From Bdellovibrio sp. (GTDB lineage Bacteria; Bdellovibrionota; Bdellovibrionia; Bdellovibrionales; Bdellovibrionaceae): a stretch of DNA of 40,154 nt. Of the stretch, positions 35,622 through 40,154 are shown piece after piece. Below the pieces are notes generated by a model. The model saw only the letters and a list, made by a program, of their open reading frames with translations. It had not been told where the DNA came from and did not search any database. The position numbers and the translations under genes were made by a program. Numbering within the stretch: position 1 is the stretch's first letter; each line of letters starts with the position of its first letter. The stretch covers positions 1 to 40,154 of the forward strand of contig JABWCO010000032.1 in the NCBI GenBank assembly GCA_013360185.1, in the 5' to 3' direction.

Positions 35622-38591
35622 CTAGAACTGCACTGGAGTCATATGTGGCAATCTGCCGACATCTGAGTTCCCGATAATCATACCGCGAACTTTGGAATGT
35701 CTTGTTGCCGGATTGAATGGAAGACCTTTGTACTTAGGATTCGAGTAATTCGGAGCCCAACGTCCTTCGCCATCCACCATCCACTCACGGAAGTACATCG
35801 AGATGTAAGTTCCCTCGATCAGGTAATCAACCCCGATGCCAGGACCTGCTAACTTCATAGCCGTTCTGAAAGTGAATAAGTTTTCCGCCATACCTTCACC
35901 GAACTCTGCATAAGCGGCAGCAAATGCTTTCGGATTCGCGTTCATCGTTTGCCCCATAGCCACTAGCGCAGAATGCATTTTGCGAGCAGCTTTGGTCGTA
36001 TTCCAAGTCAATGTGTTCATACAGCTTACGCCCCCGTCATAACCAGCTTGGGAGTTATTGCTGTTTGCACAATAGTGATATGGATCACGATGAACAGTGA
36101 CGTAATCTTTAATTTTCGCGGTCGTCATGGCCACGAAAGCGTCTCGACTCATACTGCGTGCCGCAGACATCAATCTAAGAGTATTGTCGTCACTAAAGTT
36201 CACGTTGAATTCAAGGCCCGTGTAACCTAATGGTTTATTCGGAATACCTACCATCAGCGTCGTCAGACCTGTTTTCTTAATCAGCTCGGTAATGCCGTCT
36301 CTTAAACGACTTGCATCACTGTTTTCATGTCGGAATGAATAGCTGTACGTTCCGAACATGCCGCTCATCTGTGCTTTTGTATCCCAGTTTTCAACAGAGT
36401 ACTTAGCGCCATAGAACATAAACGCTTTTTCCTTATGTCTTGTCCAGAAGCGAGTGCTTTCAGAATCCGTGAAGACCCCGTAATTTGCGCGCGCCGTATT
36501 GCGATCAAGATACATGTCCGAAGTTGTGAACGAGTTCACACGACCACGACTGTAAGTGGCATCCCAAATGATCGGCAAGAAAAGTGATCTGCTCGCCACT
36601 TTGCCCGACGACACACTTCTGAAAGTTTCCACTTTCAAGACCGGAGCACGTTCCACAAAATTTGTTGGTTTTTGTGCTACGAAGCTTTCTGATGCAAAAA
36701 CGTTTCCGCGCACCATATCTTCATAAGCTTTACGCCCAACTTCTGTCGTTAAGTCGTAAACGAAAGAGAAACCGTCATCCGCGGCGTTGAATTCACTTAA
36801 ACTCAAACTCACGATTGACGCACTTGTGTACATTGAATAGCTATCCAATTTTCCACGAGTCATTTTGACGTAAGCTCGTTCCATTCCAACTTTTTCAACA
36901 TAAGTTTCCCACGAACCCGAAGCGAATTTCGCCACACCGATACCGATCGGTCCGATGCCAGTTCCGGCAAAGAAACCCACGCCTCCACGACTGACGTAAG
37001 TAATACTGTCTCCAGCATCCCAACGATCCAAATCACTCGCGTATTTAGGCACTTCCCAACGTCCGCCCATCGCTTTCGCTTTATCAAGCGTGCTGCTATA
37101 GCGAACAGATTCCGTGTCTTTTCCAATCATTGGCAAGACACCAATATTTAACCAGAAGTCCTTGCGAATTCCTGTTGCGTTGTCATACCAGAATGAAACT
37201 TGGGCTCCAAGTCCCGCTTCCATACTTCCGTAAACGTTTTTTTGGAATCCGTCAGTAAAATCACCATAAACCAGTGTGTCTTGCGATGCCATTGGGCGCG
37301 CATCATATTTCACCAATGATGTTTTCTTCGGTTGAATCACTCTGAATTGAGGCGTCAAGTTTACGATGTAAGAACCGTAATCGAAGCTTAAGTGGAACAA
37401 AGGTTTCAATTTTGCGCGTAACTTATTCTTCTCTTCTTCTTCAAATCCATTTGTTGCAGTGTCACCAGTAGTCGAAGTGGTTTCTTCTGCCGTGGTTTCT
37501 TCACCAGTTGTTTCTTCGCCTGTTGTCTCTTCACCAGTAGTCGTCGTTGTATCCTGCGTACCAGTGTCTTGAGTACCAGTGGTTTCTTGAGTGCCTGTGT
37601 CTTGAGTTCCGGTAGTTTCTTGAGAACCAGTATCCTGAGGACCGGTATCGTCACGGCCAGTATCATAAGGTCCCGTGTCTTGCGGACCGGTGTCATCACG
37701 ACCTGTATCATGAGGTCCTGTGTCGTCCTTACCCGTGTCGTCTTTGCCTGTATCATGGTGGCCGGTATCATCGCGACCAGTATCGTGATGACCGGTGTCG
37801 TCCTTACCCGTGTCATCTTTGCCTGTATCATGATGACCGGTATCATCGCGGCCCGTATCATGGTGGCCAGTATCATCACGACCTGTATCGTGATGGCCGG
37901 TGTCGTCCTTACCTGTGTCATCTTTGCCTGTATCATGATGACCGGTATCATCGCGGCCCGTATCGTGGTGGCCAGTATCATCGCGACCTGTATCATGATG
38001 TCCTGTATCGCCATGGCCGGTGTCATCACGGCCCGTATCATCTTTTCCAGTATCATGATGTCCCGTATCGCCATGACCAGTATCATCGCGACCCGTATCG
38101 TGATGTCCCGTATCGCCATGACCAGTATCATCGCGACCCGTATCGTGATGTCCCGTATCACCATGGCCCGTATCATCGCGGCCCGTATCGTAATGTCCCG
38201 TATCGCCATGTCCTGTATCATGGCCGCCGCCGTTGTTTCCACCGCCGCCGTTGTTTCCGCCACCGCCGTTGTTTCCACCGCCGCCGTTGTTTCCGCCACC
38301 GCCGTTATTTCCGCCGCCACCGTTATTTCCGCCGCCGCCGTTATTTCCGCCGCCGCCTGGGGCGCTTAGTTTTTTGCAGTCGACAAGTTTTTTATTTATT
38401 AAACATTTTTCTTTCAGCTGCTCCTCAACTGAGGGTCCAATGTTTATTAAACCATTTCCTCCGACACTAATAATTGGTCGCTTTCCCGTTCCCTTTAGTA
38501 CAGGATTCGTCATTGGGCTATTCGCTAAAGCGATACTTGCCACAAATGAAAATCCAACAACTAAAGAAAGCCTCTTTGACCTGCTAGCCAT
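35622..38591 (-). CDS. Large secreted repeat protein with GGGGNN and xDTGx repeats
   Basis: I chose the ATG at 38591 (AAGGAG upstream, signal peptide MASRSKRLSLVVGFSFVASIALA); an upstream in-frame ATG lacks this. The 989-residue protein has about 60 residues of unique sequence, seven GGGGNN hexapeptides, about 40 xDTGx pentapeptides rich in His, Asp, Arg and Lys, and a Thr/Glu/Gln-rich stretch (TGEETT-like). A ~590-residue C-terminal domain has no recognisable family, many aromatic residues and Gly-rich phrases (GVGFFAGTGIGPIGIGV). The repeats look like an extended, possibly metal-binding or glycosylated stalk. The C-terminal part may be a beta-rich surface domain. It is transcribed alone with a strong terminator. 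Confidence 0.87.
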   Translation of the reverse strand: MASRSKRLSLVVGFSFVASIALANSPMTNPVLKGTGKRPIISVGGNGLINIGPSVEEQLKEKCLINKKLVDCKKLSAPGGGGNNGGGGNNGGGGNNGGGGNNGGGGNNGGGGNNGGGGNNGGGHDTGHGDTGHYDTGRDDTGHGDTGHHDTGRDDTGHGDTGHHDTGRDDTGHGDTGHHDTGKDDTGRDDTGHGDTGHHDTGRDDTGHHDTGRDDTGHHDTGKDDTGKDDTGHHDTGRDDTGHHDTGRDDTGHHDTGKDDTGKDDTGHHDTGRDDTGHHDTGKDDTGKDDTGPHDTGRDDTGPQDTGPYDTGRDDTGPQDTGSQETTGTQDTGTQETTGTQDTGTQDTTTTTGEETTGEETTGEETTAEETTSTTGDTATNGFEEEEKNKLRAKLKPLFHLSFDYGSYIVNLTPQFRVIQPKKTSLVKYDARPMASQDTLVYGDFTDGFQKNVYGSMEAGLGAQVSFWYDNATGIRKDFWLNIGVLPMIGKDTESVRYSSTLDKAKAMGGRWEVPKYASDLDRWDAGDSITYVSRGGVGFFAGTGIGPIGIGVAKFASGSWETYVEKVGMERAYVKMTRGKLDSYSMYTSASIVSLSLSEFNAADDGFSFVYDLTTEVGRKAYEDMVRGNVFASESFVAQKPTNFVERAPVLKVETFRSVSSGKVASRSLFLPIIWDATYSRGRVNSFTTSDMYLDRNTARANYGVFTDSESTRFWTRHKEKAFMFYGAKYSVENWDTKAQMSGMFGTYSYSFRHENSDASRLRDGITELIKKTGLTTLMVGIPNKPLGYTGLEFNVNFSDDNTLRLMSAARSMSRDAFVAMTTAKIKDYVTVHRDPYHYCANSNNSQAGYDGGVSCMNTLTWNTTKAARKMHSALVAMGQTMNANPKAFAAAYAEFGEGMAENLFTFRTAMKLAGPGIGVDYLIEGTYISMYFREWMVDGEGRWAPNYSNPKYKGLPFNPATRHSKVRGMIIGNSDVGRLPHMTPVQF
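37621..38222 (-). repeat. Tandem 15-bp repeats encoding xDTGx
   Basis: About 40 units encode D-T-G plus two variable residues, mostly HH, RD, KD or HG. Higher-order 30-45-bp patterns (HHDTG-RDDTG, KDDTG-KDDTG) show recent duplication. Confidence 0.85.
38223..38358 (-). repeat. Tandem 18-bp repeats encoding GGGGNN
   Basis: Seven units differ only at synonymous positions (AAC/AAT and GGC/GGT), giving an uninterrupted Gly/Asn linker. Confidence 0.88.
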
Positions 38592-38716
38592 GCTCTCTCC
38601 TTGTTTTTTTTTCTTATGTGAAAAAATCTGTAAAGAATTTAAAACGCGACTAACATCCTTAAGCATCTTAAATAAATGTTATTTCAATGTTTTAATTTTT
38701 TTCGAGGAACTTCTGC

Positions 38717-38722
38717 TGTCAA
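38717..38722 (-). promoter_or_regulatory. Candidate -35 element for the repeat-protein gene
   Basis: A perfect TTGACA on the minus strand lies 126 bases upstream of the start codon and overlaps one arm of a 9-bp inverted repeat (TCTGCTGTC / GACAGCAGA). The matching -10 is poor (AAAATT at 17-base spacing). Confidence 0.35.
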
Positions 38723-38798
38723 TCCACAGAACGCGAGAAGGACAGCAGAGCAAAGATTAAATTTATGAGTACATGCCAAGGTACAAATTAAGAGACCC

Positions 38799-39728
38799 TT
38801 AAGCGATAGACGCCTTAAGATATTTTTTCTGCGAATTTTTCAGACGAATTAACAGCAACTCAAGATCCCGTGAATCAACCATAACCAGCATCGTTGCAAT
38901 CATGATCCACTCAAAAAGCGGAATACTCATCGTCACCTCAATCCCCAGATGCAAACCTACCCCCGCTAACAAAACCCAATAGCGCAGTTCTTTCACCCAC
39001 ACTAACGTGCCTAGCATAAATTCCACAACTAAAGTGCTCCAGGTCAGAAACTTCAACACCAAATAGTTGTTTAACAAGCTCACAGGCACTCGTAAGAATT
39101 CATCCAGCCGTGTCGCAAAATACACCGCCGTGCCATCAGCCCACTCTTGCCCCTTCATCTTAAACAAGACTGTCGAAATATAAATGACGGAAAACTGAAT
39201 CTGCATCAACCGCAACGCCCAGGGACTGCGCTCTGGAATTCCTGGTCCAGCTGTTCCTCGGCGGACAGCCAGCCATCGATCCATCGAAAACATGTCTCCG
39301 CAAGGCGCAAAGAACATAAGGAACAAAAAGTTTCTTAAGACAATATCGGCACTGTTCAGCACATAGGTGTTACGATTATGAAACGAAAATAAAATTATGA
39401 AAGTCAGTGCCACCGAAGCGCGCGTGAACAGTCCCACGGTCATACTCACCGCGGCTAGCAAAAGCAAAATCGCCAAGATTTCCGGCACCCAGGCTTGCTC
39501 CGGCAATATTGCAAATAAATTGAAACGATAGGGGGCTGAATACTTTAGTGCTGTCGAAAGCGAGACGATTCCGTCTACACCCCAAAGCGTGTGCAAGTTT
39601 TGCCACATTCCAAACCAACCAATAATCACAATAACACCTAAGGCGATTCGCAACAGAACCACGCTGTGAACTGGCTGCGGTTTAAAGAAAAAACTATCGA
39701 GCGACTTCTGTATTGTACTTAGTTTCAT
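38799..39728 (-). CDS. HTTM-domain multipass membrane protein
   Basis: This 309-residue protein has about seven to eight hydrophobic segments, including VVLLRIALGVIVIIGWFGMW near the N-terminus. The order and length match the HTTM (horizontally transferred transmembrane) domain related to vitamin K-dependent gamma-carboxylase. Motifs include NRNTYVLNSADIVLRNFLF and LMQIQFSVIYISTVLFKM. I chose the ATG at 39728 (AAAAGG six bases upstream). The start still overlaps the preceding gene by 35 bases. The reaction is unknown; many bacterial HTTM proteins lack proven carboxylase activity. Confidence 0.85.
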   Translation of the reverse strand: MKLSTIQKSLDSFFFKPQPVHSVVLLRIALGVIVIIGWFGMWQNLHTLWGVDGIVSLSTALKYSAPYRFNLFAILPEQAWVPEILAILLLLAAVSMTVGLFTRASVALTFIILFSFHNRNTYVLNSADIVLRNFLFLMFFAPCGDMFSMDRWLAVRRGTAGPGIPERSPWALRLMQIQFSVIYISTVLFKMKGQEWADGTAVYFATRLDEFLRVPVSLLNNYLVLKFLTWSTLVVEFMLGTLVWVKELRYWVLLAGVGLHLGIEVTMSIPLFEWIMIATMLVMVDSRDLELLLIRLKNSQKKYLKASIA

Positions 39729-40154
39729 AACGTACCTTTTCATTCACATTAAATTGAAAGAGTTCTTTCGAGTTGTATTTAGAGCTTTTTTGTCCGTGCG
39801 GGATAATGAAGACTTCTGGATCCTTAATGTAATTATAATGCCTCACGAACGAAATCCGCTCTAACTGGCGTTTCTGTCCACTTTCTTCTATCCATTGCAC
39901 CTCTCGAGTCACAAACTTGCCTAGATCATTCCATAACAATGGCAACTCTAAGGTTCTGAGATACTCCTGTTGAAATTTACGAAACCTTTCTCCGGACAAG
40001 AATCTTTGTCCCGACGACATCTGCGATGGGCGTGGAAAAGTCCACTGTTCACTCGAACCATCCGCGAACTTTAAATTTGCTATGATATAAGAGTTTATGC
40101 GTGAAGGGTTGGGCGCAAACATACGCCACGCCTGACTTAGGCCGAACACCTGCT
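39694..40154 (-). CDS. HTTM partner protein, partial (N-terminus beyond window)
   Basis: The frame is open to the right edge, so the N-terminus, probably containing a membrane anchor, is missing. The visible part begins QVFGLSQAWRMFAPNPSR. The W-x-M-F-A-P-N-P motif followed by an extracytoplasmic beta-rich region resembles DUF5819-type proteins that are often encoded beside HTTM genes. It ends KYNTEVAR and overlaps the HTTM gene, so the two are translationally linked and probably form one complex. Family assignment is from the motif only. Confidence 0.7.
   Translation of the reverse strand, partial: QVFGLSQAWRMFAPNPSRINSYIIANLKFADGSSEQWTFPRPSQMSSGQRFLSGERFRKFQQEYLRTLELPLLWNDLGKFVTREVQWIEESGQKRQLERISFVRHYNYIKDPEVFIIPHGQKSSKYNSKELFQFNVNEKVRYETKYNTEVAR

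Noticed and set aside
37621-38358. Repeat array that could be taken for a CRISPR
   Set aside because: Units are 15 and 18 bp without unique spacers, and lie in frame inside a secreted protein gene.
37569-38369. Apparent hydrophobic repeat protein on the plus strand
   Set aside because: Its hydrophobic look arises from reading antisense to Asp/His codons (GAT/CAT giving Ile/Met). It has no independent support.
37406-38760. Long repetitive frames on the opposite strand and in another frame of the repeat-protein gene (304, 266 and 175 codons)
   Set aside because: They follow directly from the 15-bp and 18-bp repeats, whose unit length is divisible by three, so every frame stays open. They have no SD and no credible protein features.

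Overview
The window looks like a chromosomal segment from a predatory or gliding delta-type bacterium of the Bdellovibrio group (Bdellovibrionota). The reasons are a linked Agl/Glt-type gliding machinery locus, many secreted proteins and lipoproteins, several lipoproteins with a lipobox ending in Q-N-C or N-N-C, and moderate base composition judged by eye. This assignment is inference; there is no rRNA or other phylogenetic marker here.

Layout. 1-1795 (minus) is the N-terminal part of a lipoprotein with cysteine-rich repeats followed by an esterase domain; it runs off the left edge. 1937-2188 is a small secreted protein. 2230-11091 (minus) is a gliding-machinery locus. In transcription order it encodes an outer-membrane beta-barrel, two periplasmic TPR proteins (one very large), an FHA/TonB-like trans-envelope protein (GltG-like), a TolQ-like protein and two TolR/ExbD-like proteins (AglRQS-like motor). 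11187-13067 is a subtilisin-like lipoprotein. An insertion sequence of about 1.03 kb (13067-14101) with 23-bp inverted repeats lies directly against it. 14108-19822 (minus) is a tightly coupled four-gene operon: two von Willebrand A/thrombospondin-3 lipoproteins, one thrombospondin-3 lipoprotein, and a secreted Cys-rich protein with a Pro-rich tail.

20235-25957 holds four envelope proteins of mostly unknown role. The notable one is a 908-residue lipoprotein with PKD-like domains, a TSP1-like Cys motif and a C-terminal Hint (hedgehog/intein) domain, followed by a coupled membrane-anchored protein. 26250-32141 is a heavy-metal-type RND efflux operon: a His-rich periplasmic protein, the RND pump, a second His-containing periplasmic protein, a TolC-like channel and a translationally coupled TrmN6-like methyltransferase. 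No canonical membrane fusion protein is encoded within it. 32234-35567 holds a small secreted protein, a trypsin-family lipoprotein protease coupled to a small Cys-rich protein, and an AidB-like acyl-CoA dehydrogenase. 35622-38591 (minus) is a 989-residue secreted protein with GGGGNN repeats, about 40 xDTGx pentapeptides and a unique C-terminal domain. 38799-40154 (minus) is an HTTM membrane protein and its partner, which is cut by the right edge.

How it fits together. The gliding motor and trans-envelope genes lie about 3 kb from an operon of vWA lipoproteins. In Myxococcus the gliding adhesin CglB is itself a vWA lipoprotein, so these are reasonable candidates for surface adhesins working with the Glt machine or in prey attachment. 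That link is inference. Start sites were moved from the longest open frame where a Shine-Dalgarno sequence and a signal peptide clearly favoured an internal start; these cases are stated in the entries.
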